From: JAGXKT01 sp964531695
GTDB taxonomy: Bacteria; Planctomycetota; Phycisphaerae; SM23-33
Assembly: GCA_964531695.1 (NCBI GenBank)
Contig: CAZHEH010000013.1
Location: forward strand, 1-64,000
Reading direction: 5' to 3'
DNA: 64,000 nucleotides
Below, piece after piece: positions 52,456-60,644 of the stretch. The translations under genes were made by a program, and so were the position numbers. Under the pieces are notes generated by a model. It saw only the letters and a program-made list of their open reading frames with translations. It searched no databases and was not told where the DNA came from. The stretch's first letter is position 1, and every line of letters starts with the position of its first letter.

Positions 52456-52716
52456 CTACTTCTTCCCCTTCTTCTTGCGCTTTTTGCCGTCCGTGCCCCA
52501 GCAACAGCGCTTGTACTTCCGTCCGGAGCCGCACGGGCAGGGATCGTTCCGGCCGGGCTCGTCGTCCGCCTGGATCGGCTCGACCTTCTCCGTCCGCTCG
52601 AGCAGTTCCTCCTCGGCCTCGATGTCCTCGGTGCTGCGAGCGCCCTTGGCCAGGTCGCCGAGCTTCTGCTTCTTCTGCCGCTTCGAAAAGCGGTCGCCGA
52701 TTCTGTCTCGCGCCAT
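52456..52716 (-). CDS. SEC-C motif small protein
   Basis: This 86-aa protein ends with the zinc-binding SEC-C motif: P-G-R-N-D-P-C-P-C-G-S-G-R-K-Y-K-R-C-C (about 57-75) and a lysine-rich tail K-K-R-K-K-K-G-K-K. The N-terminal part is charged and helical. The same motif ends the SecA protein just upstream on the same strand, 132 bp away, suggesting a duplicated domain or a satellite gene. GGGAGGATG lies before the start at 52716. SEC-C binds zinc and contacts SecB in SecA, though stand-alone proteins have unknown roles. Confidence 0.75.
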   Translation of the reverse strand: MARDRIGDRFSKRQKKQKLGDLAKGARSTEDIEAEEELLERTEKVEPIQADDEPGRNDPCPCGSGRKYKRCCWGTDGKKRKKKGKK

Positions 52717-52848
52717 GGAACATCCTCCCGAAACGGTCTCACCAAAGAGCATGCAGAGGAACACGGAACGAACAGCACCGCCGCATCCGGACCCGTGCGA
52801 TCCGGCCGGATCTCCGGTCTTCTTCTCGTCCTCCGGGGTAAACCGCCG

Positions 52849-55800
52849 TTACAAGTTCTTGCCGCAGCACTTTTTGTACTTCTTGCCCGAGCCACACGGG
52901 CAGGGGTCGTTCCGGCCGACCTTGGGCTGCTCGCGGACGATCGTCGCGACCTTCTGCGGGCCGCCCGGCCGGCGGTCCATGTCCTGGGTAAGGTTGTCGT
53001 ACGCGCTGAGCTGCTCGTGCACCATGTTCGACACCTGGTACACGCTGGACATCTCGTGCTCGCCGGTCAGGCGCACCTTGAAGATCATGTCCGTGACCTT
53101 CTCCCGAACGCCGGAGAGCATCTCCTGGAACAGCCGCGAGCCCTCCCGCTTGTACGCCACGCGAGGATCCTGCTCCGCGTAGCTGCGCAGCCCGATGCCG
53201 CTCTTGAGATGGTCCATCGCCAGCAGGTGGTCCTTCCAAGAGCTGTCGAAAATCTGCAGCAGGACGAACCGCTCCAGCTCCGTCATCTCGCGCCGGCAGA
53301 AGCGCCGCCCGGCGCGAAGCAGTGCCTCGTAGGGGTCGCGCTCCAGCTCGGCCGGGTCGAGCTTCGTGTCGAATCGCTGCTCGGCGAAGCGCCCGGCCGG
53401 CTCCGGGTCGGGCCGCGCCCCGACCGTATGCCGGATCAACTGCTCCAGCCGGTCGCCCCGCAGCCACCCCTCGCTCATGTCGACAAGGCGCCGGCGAATC
53501 TCGGCCGGCTTCATGCCGGCGACCTGCTCGCCCGTCCAGCCCGCGTCGTACTTGCGGTTGGCCCACTCGGCCAGGGCGTTGCAGGCGTAAATGTTGTCCA
53601 GTCCGCCCCGCCCGATGGTGCGCTCCATCGCGTACTCGACCGGGTACTCCACCTCGCGCTGGCGGTAGGCCGCCTCGACCTTCTCGAACAGCCGCTTCTC
53701 GACGGCCGCGGGGCCGCCGGACAGGTCCTCCGCATCCATGTCGATGCCGAACTTCGAGCGGGCCCACTCCGCCAGGGCGCCCTCGGCGAACCCCTCCTCC
53801 AGGTACCGCCCGAGCGGGGCCAGCTCCATGGCGTCGATCCGCTCTCGAGCCGCCGCCGAGAGTTCCCGCTCCACCTCGGGCGGGTCCATCCTGCGCAGTT
53901 GGGACTGCGAGAGATTCACGCCGAATCGGCTCATCGCCCAGCCGCTGAGCCCCTTCAGGTCCCACTCCTTGCGGTCCAGGTCCTCGCTCATGTACTCGCC
54001 GAGCGTGATGCCGATGGTCGTGTCCGCCTCGTCCTTCGCACGCTCGCGAAGCTGCTGCTCGAGGTCGGGCAGGTCCTCGAGGGAATCGGCCTTGATCTGC
54101 TCCGGCTCGACGGGGCATTGAAGCGTCTTGCGGGCCCACTCGGCGATGCACCGGCTCGCGTAGTCGCCGCCGAGATAGTTGCCCACCGCCTCGCCGACCG
54201 ACTCGCCGACCAGGTCCATCACCAGGTCTTCCAGCCCGCGGCCCTCGAGCACCTGCTGGCGCTGCGAGTAGTACTCCCGCCGCTGGTAGTCCATCACCTC
54301 GTCGTATTCGAGCAGGTTCTTGCGCGACTCGAAGTTCCGTTCCTCGACCTTCCGCTGGGCCCGCTCGATGCCCTTGGACACGCGCGGGTGCTCGATGGCC
54401 TGTTCGCCCTGCAACCCCAGCCAACTTAACACCTTGAGCGTCCACGGCCCGGCGAAGACCGCCATCAGGTCGTCGCGGATCGAGATGAAGAAGCGGCTCG
54501 AGCCCGGGTCCCCCTGGCGGCCCGACCGGCCCCGGAGCTGGTTGTCGATCCGCCGCGCTTCGTGCCGTTCCGTACCGACGATGTGAAGACCGCACGGCAC
54601 CTCGCGGGCGCACTCCGTCCGGCCACGGAGCGGGAAGGCCGAGTCCAGCTTCGGCTTCCAGCAGTGCGCGCAATTCGTCGACGGGTCGTACTGCTCGCAG
54701 TGGATGCAACACTTCGTCACGCCCGCGGGATACAGCGCCTCGGGCTCCAGTCCCAGCTCGCGCAGCTTCTCGTCCGATGGAACCTTGCACTTCGGGTAGA
54801 CCACGCCCTCGCCGAGCTTGATGTCGGTGCCGCGCCCAGCCATGTTCGTGGCGATGGTCACGTTGCCGACCATCTGGCTGGAGCCCTGCTTGATCGGACG
54901 CTGCTGGCCCGCCTTGGCGACGACCGACCCCTCGCGGGCCGCGTTTTCGATGCGCCCGTTGAGCACCTCGTGCTCGACGCCGTAGCTCCGCGTGAGCATC
55001 TCGGAGATCTTCTCGGACTTCTCGATGCTCGTGGTGCCGACCAGCACCGGCCGGCCGGACTTCGAGACCGAGTTCACCTCCTCGACGATCGCCTTGTACT
55101 TGCCGTCGACGTCGCCGTAGATGCGGTCGTTGTGGTCGACGCGGTTGACCGGGCGATTCGTCGGCACCGCCGCGGTGTCCAGCTTGTAGATATTGGCGAA
55201 CTCCGCCGCCTCCGTCATGGCCGTGCCGGTCATGCCGGCGAGCTTCGTGTACAGCTTGAAGAAGTTCTGGTAGGTGATCGTCCCCTCGGTCTGCGTCTCC
55301 TGTTTGATCCGGACGCCTTCCTTGGCCTCGACGGCCTGGTGGAGCCCGTCGGACCACTCGCGCCCCTCCAGCAGCCGCCCGGTGAACTCGTCGACGATGA
55401 CGACCCGACCGTCCTGGACGACATAGTCCTTGTCCTTCTCGCGCACCAGACGGGCGCACAGGGCCTGCTCCATCAGGTGCGGCCATTCCATGTTCGCCCC
55501 GACGTAGAAGCTGCCGACCCCGGCGATGTCCTGGGCCTCGACGATGCCCTCGTCGGTCATGTGGACGCTCTTGCGGTCCAGCTCGACCTCGTAGAGCTTG
55601 GTCCGCTGTTCCAGCTCCTCCTCGGCCGCGGCGAGGTCGACGCGGGCCTTCTCCAGCCGCTTGCGGGCCTTCTCCTTGGCGTCGCCGGACTTTCCGGACT
55701 TGTCCACCTCGCCCTCCAGCGCGGTCACCTCGCGCTTGAGGGCCTCGACCCGGTCGTTGGCCCGCTCCCACGGCCGGTTGCGGGAAACCAGCTCCCGCGC

Positions 55801-56556
55801 GACGGCGTCGGCCTTGCGGAAGCGGTCGGTGTCCCCGTGGCTCATGCCCGAGATGATCAGCGGCGTGCGGGCCTCGTCGATCAGGATGCTGTCGACCTCG
55901 TCGATGATGGCGAAGCCCAGCTCGCCCTGCACCTGGTCCGCGACGGAGAGCTTCATGTTGTCTCGGAGGTAGTCGAAGCCGAATTCGCTGTTCATGCCGT
56001 AGGTCACGTCACACGCGTACGCCTGCTTGCGGGCCTCGGCCCCCTCGCCGAAGGACGGCATGTCGGAGGTGATGTAGCCGACCGTCATGTCGAGCAGCTC
56101 GAACACGGGCCGGGCGAACTCGGCGTCCCGGGCGACCAGGGCGTCGTTCGTGGTCACCACATGCGCCTTCAGGCCGTCCAGCCAGGCCATGTAGACGGCC
56201 GGATAGCACGCGATGGTCTTGCCCTCGCCCGTGGCCTCCTCGGCGATCCACCCCTCGTCGAGGATCAGGCCGGCGACGAGCTGCACGTCGAAGTGACGAT
56301 GGCTCCGAGCACGGCGGGACGCCTCGCGGACCAGCGCGAAGGCCTCGGGCTTGATCGCCTCGCGGCTTTGGCCTTGCTCGCGGCGGCGCTTCAACTCCCG
56401 GCTGCGGGCGGGCAGGTCCTCGTCCTTCAGCGCGCGCATTTCCTCCTCGAGCGGGTTGACCCGCTCTCGCACATAGCTCAGACGCGCCCGGACGATCCGG
56501 TCGTTCCGCGTGCCGCCGATGAGCTTCAGAAACGCATTGCTGAGGAAGCTGAGCAT
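52849..56556 (-). CDS. secA: Preprotein translocase ATPase SecA, long planctomycete form
   Basis: This 1235-aa protein drives export through SecYEG by ATP hydrolysis. The nucleotide-binding domain has E-A-T-G-E-G-K-T (Walker A, about 107-114), I-I-D-E-V-D-S-I-L-I-D-E-A (DEAD-like motif II) and the second domain Q-L-R-G-R-S-G-R-Q-G-D-P-G-S. SecA is usually 800-900 residues, so this form is about 350 longer. Between M-A-G-R-G-T-D-I-K-L-G and G-L-H-I-V-G-T-E-R-H-E-A-R-R there is an extra stretch of about 70 residues with C-C-I-H-C, C-A-H-C and further cysteines. A long helical C-terminal extension ends in the SEC-C zinc motif G-R-N-D-P-C-P-C-G-S. The start at 56556 is ATG; a TTG six bases upstream is less likely. 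Confidence 0.94.
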   Translation of the reverse strand: MLSFLSNAFLKLIGGTRNDRIVRARLSYVRERVNPLEEEMRALKDEDLPARSRELKRRREQGQSREAIKPEAFALVREASRRARSHRHFDVQLVAGLILDEGWIAEEATGEGKTIACYPAVYMAWLDGLKAHVVTTNDALVARDAEFARPVFELLDMTVGYITSDMPSFGEGAEARKQAYACDVTYGMNSEFGFDYLRDNMKLSVADQVQGELGFAIIDEVDSILIDEARTPLIISGMSHGDTDRFRKADAVARELVSRNRPWERANDRVEALKREVTALEGEVDKSGKSGDAKEKARKRLEKARVDLAAAEEELEQRTKLYEVELDRKSVHMTDEGIVEAQDIAGVGSFYVGANMEWPHLMEQALCARLVREKDKDYVVQDGRVVIVDEFTGRLLEGREWSDGLHQAVEAKEGVRIKQETQTEGTITYQNFFKLYTKLAGMTGTAMTEAAEFANIYKLDTAAVPTNRPVNRVDHNDRIYGDVDGKYKAIVEEVNSVSKSGRPVLVGTTSIEKSEKISEMLTRSYGVEHEVLNGRIENAAREGSVVAKAGQQRPIKQGSSQMVGNVTIATNMAGRGTDIKLGEGVVYPKCKVPSDEKLRELGLEPEALYPAGVTKCCIHCEQYDPSTNCAHCWKPKLDSAFPLRGRTECAREVPCGLHIVGTERHEARRIDNQLRGRSGRQGDPGSSRFFISIRDDLMAVFAGPWTLKVLSWLGLQGEQAIEHPRVSKGIERAQRKVEERNFESRKNLLEYDEVMDYQRREYYSQRQQVLEGRGLEDLVMDLVGESVGEAVGNYLGGDYASRCIAEWARKTLQCPVEPEQIKADSLEDLPDLEQQLRERAKDEADTTIGITLGEYMSEDLDRKEWDLKGLSGWAMSRFGVNLSQSQLRRMDPPEVERELSAAARERIDAMELAPLGRYLEEGFAEGALAEWARSKFGIDMDAEDLSGGPAAVEKRLFEKVEAAYRQREVEYPVEYAMERTIGRGGLDNIYACNALAEWANRKYDAGWTGEQVAGMKPAEIRRRLVDMSEGWLRGDRLEQLIRHTVGARPDPEPAGRFAEQRFDTKLDPAELERDPYEALLRAGRRFCRREMTELERFVLLQIFDSSWKDHLLAMDHLKSGIGLRSYAEQDPRVAYKREGSRLFQEMLSGVREKVTDMIFKVRLTGEHEMSSVYQVSNMVHEQLSAYDNLTQDMDRRPGGPQKVATIVREQPKVGRNDPCPCGSGKKYKKCCGKNL

Positions 56557-56653
56557 CGTCAAAGGCCCCGGTGAAGTCGGGAATGCTCAAGTATCCCATC
56601 TTGACGCGTGAGCGGTCAAGCGGGGCACGGCGGGCGCCCGCAGCGGGGTGCGA

Positions 56654-57796
56654 CTACGGGCGGATGTAAACCGTGGAATGCCCCTCGAACAGCACGTCGT
56701 AGACGAACCGGACGCCCTCGTCGTCCAGGCGGATGCAGCCCCGAGAGCCCTCCGTGCCGATCGTCTCCGGCTCCGTCGTGCCGTGCAGGCCGTACATGTC
56801 CGTCTTGTACTGGCGCGTGATCTTGTCGATGCCCTCGAGCCCGACAAACCGGCCCTTCGGCCCGAAGGGGTAGTTTGCCTTGTCCTCGAAGTACACCACC
56901 GCGGGCAATTCCGGGTCGCCGCCGGGCGGGTACCACGGGGCCTTGAGCATCTTGCTGTGCACGACCCAGGAGCCGACGGGCGTCGAGCCGTCCTTGCCGA
57001 GCCCGACCGGCAGGCGGCGGATGAACACCCGCGGAAGGTCCTCATCCTCCCGCTGGAGGAACACGTCCATCACGAACTCGCCCTTGTAGACCTTGGCATG
57101 GAAGGGTCCGCGGATGAGCTTGTAGCTCATGTCATATTTGAGATCCTCGGCTCGAACGCCGTTGGCCCGCAGAATCGCCGCGGCGGGGACACGCAGGTCC
57201 AGCTCCGTCACGAGGCCGGGGACGACCTTGCCGTCGGCCGTCCTCTTGTCCGCCAGACGGTCGCCCTTTTTGAATTCGTGAAGGAACGTGTAGGGGTCGC
57301 CGGGGTACGCGTGACGGGCGAAGATCGTCGCCTGCGCCAGTTCCCAGAGCTTCTCGCGTGCGGCGTCGGCCATGTCGGCCGGGAGGCGCTCCGAAAAGAC
57401 CGCCTCGGAGAGCTTGCCCCGGGCCTCCACGAGCTTGTCCTCTCCGGCCAGTTCCATGCCTCGCTCGAACGCGGCCAGGGCCTGGGCGGCCGGAAGCGGC
57501 TCCGGATCGTCCGGGATCTTCGGCGCCGGGTCGGGCGCGGGCTTGGTCGTGGCCTCCTCCTCTCCGTCGTCGCCTTCGTCCGTGTCGACTTCGTCGTCCC
57601 CGTGGGCGCGGTCTTCATCCATGCCGCCGGGCGCGCCCGGAGCGAGGGGAACCGGGCCGTCGTCGCCGGGCTCGTCGGCTTTGCCGGCGTCCGGCTCGGA
57701 ACCGTAGGGCCAGGCGACGATCACCAAAACCGCCGCGATGCCGACGATGGCCAGCCCGGTCAGCCACAACGCTCGTCTTCGCTGCCTGCGCGTCAT
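56654..57796 (-). CDS. L,D-transpeptidase with membrane anchor
   Basis: This 380-aa protein has one N-terminal membrane helix (residues about 9-28) and a YkuD-type L,D-transpeptidase domain in the C-terminal third. The motif H-G-T-T-E-P, followed by T-I-G-T-E-G-S-R-G-C-I-R-L (catalytic cysteine in S-R-G-C-I-R, about residue 356), is complete. The D-M-Y-G-L-H-G segment precedes it. It should crosslink peptidoglycan or attach proteins in the periplasm. Between the anchor and catalytic domain lies an acidic linker (E-V-D-T-D-E-G-D-D-G-E-E-E). The start at 57796 overlaps the stop of the upstream gene by four bases, showing coupling. Confidence 0.85.
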   Translation of the reverse strand: MTRRQRRRALWLTGLAIVGIAAVLVIVAWPYGSEPDAGKADEPGDDGPVPLAPGAPGGMDEDRAHGDDEVDTDEGDDGEEEATTKPAPDPAPKIPDDPEPLPAAQALAAFERGMELAGEDKLVEARGKLSEAVFSERLPADMADAAREKLWELAQATIFARHAYPGDPYTFLHEFKKGDRLADKRTADGKVVPGLVTELDLRVPAAAILRANGVRAEDLKYDMSYKLIRGPFHAKVYKGEFVMDVFLQREDEDLPRVFIRRLPVGLGKDGSTPVGSWVVHSKMLKAPWYPPGGDPELPAVVYFEDKANYPFGPKGRFVGLEGIDKITRQYKTDMYGLHGTTEPETIGTEGSRGCIRLDDEGVRFVYDVLFEGHSTVYIRP

Positions 57797-58407
57797 ACCT
57801 CGTTCTCCGTGGGGTCGGCGGGGGACAAGGGGGCCGCCCGCGGGTGGAATTCCAGTACCTCTGTATCGGTCACGAGCATGCGGACGGGCCAGTCGTTTGC
57901 CCGCACGGGCACGCTGCCGACCACCTGCTCGGCGAAGGCCAGCCCGCACGTCACCGCGTGCACGCCCGGCCGGGAGAGAAACCGGTCGTAGAACCCCGCG
58001 CCCCGCCCGAGCCGGTTGCCGATTCGATCATACGCCAGCGCCGGCACCGCGATGAAATCGATCTCCGCCGGCGGACACCCGACGCCCCCCGCCGGGGTCC
58101 GAACGCCGTAGCGGTCCCGCGCGAGGTCCTCCTCCGCCAGCGAGTGCAGCTCCACGGCCGCCATCTCCCGCTGTGCCCAGCTCACGCTCGGCACGAGCAC
58201 CCGCTTGCCGGCGTCCCAGGCCGCGCGCACGATCCGCGTGGTGTCGACCTCATCCGGAATGTGCAAGTAGACCATGACGGACGCCGCCGAACGGAACGCG
58301 TCCAGGGCGGTGAGCTTGTCGCAGGCGGAGCGGCTCTTGGCGGCCGCGACCTCCGCCGGCATCTCCGCCAGCGTCCGCCTGATCTCCCTGCGAAGCCGGG
58401 CCTTCAT
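57793..58407 (-). CDS. 5-formyltetrahydrofolate cyclo-ligase
   Basis: This 204-aa enzyme converts 5-formyl-THF to 5,10-methenyl-THF using ATP. It shows L-R-R-E-I-R-R-T-L, V-L-V-P-S-V-S at the nucleotide region, and the classic N-R-L-G-R-G-A-G-F-Y-D-R-F-L motif (about 139-152). Length and order match the family (about 180-210). The ATG at 58407 is chosen as the first sensible start. The stop overlaps the start of the L,D-transpeptidase by four bases, an unusual pairing of folate and cell-wall genes. In bacteria this gene often sits near ssrS (6S RNA); no clear 6S candidate was recognised upstream. Confidence 0.9.
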   Translation of the reverse strand: MKARLRREIRRTLAEMPAEVAAAKSRSACDKLTALDAFRSAASVMVYLHIPDEVDTTRIVRAAWDAGKRVLVPSVSWAQREMAAVELHSLAEEDLARDRYGVRTPAGGVGCPPAEIDFIAVPALAYDRIGNRLGRGAGFYDRFLSRPGVHAVTCGLAFAEQVVGSVPVRANDWPVRMLVTDTEVLEFHPRAAPLSPADPTENEV

Positions 58408-58460
58408 GCTGACATTCAAGCACGGGCCGCACGGACGGTGCAACCGTGGGGTAGGCCATC

Positions 58461-58606
58461 GGTGCTCAGCGATCAGTCAGTACTCAGCAAGCGCGCCGTC
58501 ACGTCGAACGTCGAACCGGCCGCCGTGCCTAAGCATCCTACCTCCGGCCTCGCATCCCGCCCGCTGTTCGATCTTCGACCTCCGATCTCCGACCTCCCCC
58601 ACTCCC
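58461..58606. repeat. Degenerate intergenic repeat segment
   Basis: Between the cyclo-ligase start and the rarA end lie repeated short words: CGATCAGTCAGTACTCAGC (58470-58488), ACGTCGAACGTCGAACC (58501-58517) and TCGATCTTCGACCTCCGATC near 58567. They resemble dispersed planctomycete intergenic repeats. No gene is seen. Confidence 0.45.
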
Positions 58607-59953
58607 TCATCCCTCCCCCTCGGTCCTCAGCTTCTCCGCCCAGTCCAGGTACTTGCGTATGTACTTCTCATAGCCGCGGTCGGTCGGCCGGTAGTACGTC
58701 GCCTCCACGCCGAGGTAGTCCTGGTCGGGGCTGACGCCGCCCTCGTGGTCGTGGCTGTACTGGTAGCCCTTTCCGTAGCCGAACTGCTCGGCCATGCCGG
58801 GGTGCGGGGCGTTGCGCAGGTGTCGCGGCACGGGCACGGTGCGCTGCTCCCGAACGTCCGCCAGCGCCGCGTCGATCGCCAGGTAGGAGGCGTTGGACTT
58901 CGGGGCACACGCCATGTACACGGCCGCCTGGGCAAGCGTGATGCGGCACTCGGGCATGCCGACGCGCTCGACGATCTGGTACGCCGCGGACGCGACGGAG
59001 ATCGCCCGCGGATCGGCGTTGCCCACGTCCTCGCTGGCGAGGATGGCGATCCGCCGGGCGATGAACCGGGGGTCCTCGCCGGCCGCCAGCATCCGGGCCA
59101 GCCAGTAGACCGTCGCGTCCGGATCGCTGCCGCGCATGGACTTGATCAGCGCGCTGGCCGCGTCGTAGTGCTCCTCGCCCGCGCGGTCGTACTGCACGGC
59201 CTTCTGCTGAATGGACTCCTGGGCGGCATCGAGGTCGAACTCGACGCGTCCCTCGCTTCGCTGCGCCTCGCTCCGGACGCCGACCTCGAGGGCGGTCAGG
59301 GCCCGGCGGGCGTCGCCGTCGCTGATGCGGGCCAGATGCTCCAGCGCCTCATCGGTCGCGCGCACGTTCTGGTTGCCGAGGCCGCGGCCCGCATCCGCCA
59401 GGGCCCGCCGCAACAGCGTGACGATGTCCGGCTCACCCAGCGGCTGAAGTTCGAAGAGCGTCGAGCGGCTCAGCAAAGGCGAGTTGATCGTGAAGAACGG
59501 ATTCTCCGTCGTCGCGCCGATCAGGATGACCACGCCGTTCTCGACATCCGGCAGCAGCACGTCCTGCTGGGCGCGGTTGAACCGGTGCAGCTCGTCGATG
59601 AACAGCACGGTCCGCCGCCCGTCGCCGGCCAGCACGGCTCGGGCCCGGTCGATGATCCCGCGCACGTCCTTGACGGAGGCCGAGGCCGCGTTGAGCGTGT
59701 GGAACGCCGCGTTGCAGGTGCGGGCGATGACGTGGGCCAGCGTCGTCTTGCCGCTGCCCGGCGGCCCGTAGAAGACCAAGCTCGACAGCGAATCCGCCTC
59801 CAGCATCCGGCGGAGCATCCGCCCGGGACCGAGGATGTGGTCCTGCCCGAGCACCTCGTCGATCGATCGCGGCCGCATGCGCACGGCCAGCGGCGCGTGG
59901 GCCGCGATGGCCCGGTTCTCGGCGTCCTGGAAAAGGTCCATGGCGATGGCCAT
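58607..59953 (-). CDS. rarA: Replication-associated recombination protein A (MgsA/RarA AAA+ ATPase)
   Basis: This 448-aa AAA+ protein is related to clamp loaders and human WRNIP1, acting at stalled forks. It has Walker A G-P-P-G-S-G-K-T-T (about 64-72), Walker B F-I-D-E-L-H-R-F-N and sensor-1 G-A-T-T-E-N-P-F-F. The C-terminal tetramerisation part includes D-P-R-F-I-A-R-R and A-Q-A-A-V-Y-M-A-C-A-P-K-S-N-A. The start at 59953 gives the standard N terminus; an open frame extending upstream into repeat DNA is not coding. The end is close to a repeat segment. Length agrees with family values (about 440). Confidence 0.93.
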   Translation of the reverse strand: MAIAMDLFQDAENRAIAAHAPLAVRMRPRSIDEVLGQDHILGPGRMLRRMLEADSLSSLVFYGPPGSGKTTLAHVIARTCNAAFHTLNAASASVKDVRGIIDRARAVLAGDGRRTVLFIDELHRFNRAQQDVLLPDVENGVVILIGATTENPFFTINSPLLSRSTLFELQPLGEPDIVTLLRRALADAGRGLGNQNVRATDEALEHLARISDGDARRALTALEVGVRSEAQRSEGRVEFDLDAAQESIQQKAVQYDRAGEEHYDAASALIKSMRGSDPDATVYWLARMLAAGEDPRFIARRIAILASEDVGNADPRAISVASAAYQIVERVGMPECRITLAQAAVYMACAPKSNASYLAIDAALADVREQRTVPVPRHLRNAPHPGMAEQFGYGKGYQYSHDHEGGVSPDQDYLGVEATYYRPTDRGYEKYIRKYLDWAEKLRTEGEG

Positions 59954-60005
59954 TCTACCGTTCTCTCCCCTCGGCGTGCGACGGTGGGCGAGCGGGAACC
60001 ACCGC

Positions 60006-60087
60006 TCGACGCTCCATGTTCGACGTTCGACGCAACAGACACCCGCCAAATATGCGCCGTCGAACACCGGACGCCGAACGTCGAGCA
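60006..60087. repeat. Inverted TCGACGTTCGACG-type intergenic repeat
   Basis: The left part, 60006-60032, contains CGACGCTCCATGTTCGACG and TTCGACGC; the right part, 60058-60087, contains the complementary GTCGAACACC and CGAACGTCGAGC. The same word is seen near 33071 and, in shorter form, near 58501. It lies upstream of the LysM lipoprotein gene, and a -10-like TATACT follows at 60129-60134. Confidence 0.5.
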
Positions 60088-60205
60088 CAGAACGCCTTCT
60101 CCCCCGTGCATCCCTCGTCGGCTTCCGCTATACTACCGCCCGCGGGGCTGCCGGAGTGGCGCAGGAAGCGAACGCCTGAACCCCTGCAAGCGGAAAGGAA
60201 ACGGC

Positions 60206-60616
60206 ATGCGATACGTCTTGGCATTTTCTCTGGTCGTGGCGGCACTGGCCGGCTGCAACGAGCCGCAGGAACCGAATCAGTCCACCGAGGTGACGATTCC
60301 TCCCCGGTCCGAGGGCGAGATGGGTGCGGTAACGCCCTCAGAGGTCGGGCCGACCTCACCGGATGAGGAGCCGGTCGAGGTCGCCCCGGAGCCCTCCGGC
60401 TGGGACGAAGCCCCCACCGACCCCGAGCCGGACCCGGACCCGACGCTCCCGGCCGGAGCCCGCACGTACACGATCCAGAAGGGCGACACGCTCTGGTCCA
60501 TCGCCAAGCGGCTCTACGGGGACGGGCAGCGGTGGAAGGACATCGTCGCGATGAACCCCGGCCTCAAGCCGGAGGCGATGCGCGTCGGCCAGGTCATCAA
60601 GGTGCCGGCCAACTGA
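60206..60616 (+). CDS. LysM-domain lipoprotein
   Basis: This 136-aa protein has a signal peptide ending L-A-G-C (cysteine 17), so it should be lipid-anchored. A long proline- and glutamate-rich linker (residues 20-82) leads to one LysM domain, Y-T-I-Q-K-G-D-T-L-W-S-I-A-K-R-L-Y-G then I-V-A-M-N-P-G-L (about 87-117), ending I-K-V-P. LysM binds N-acetylglucosamine chains, so the protein probably sits on peptidoglycan. GGAAAGGAAACGGC precedes the ATG. It is upstream of recG on the same strand but 28 bp apart. Confidence 0.85.
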   Translation: MRYVLAFSLVVAALAGCNEPQEPNQSTEVTIPPRSEGEMGAVTPSEVGPTSPDEEPVEVAPEPSGWDEAPTDPEPDPDPTLPAGARTYTIQKGDTLWSIAKRLYGDGQRWKDIVAMNPGLKPEAMRVGQVIKVPAN

Positions 60617-60644
60617 GCCGACCCGGCGGGCGCCCGAAGCGACC

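Noticed and set aside
52739..55771. 1010-residue frame inside secA on the same strand
   Set aside because: It is a different frame of the secA gene, rich in R, G, P and A, with no domain; secA has all its motifs in the other frame.
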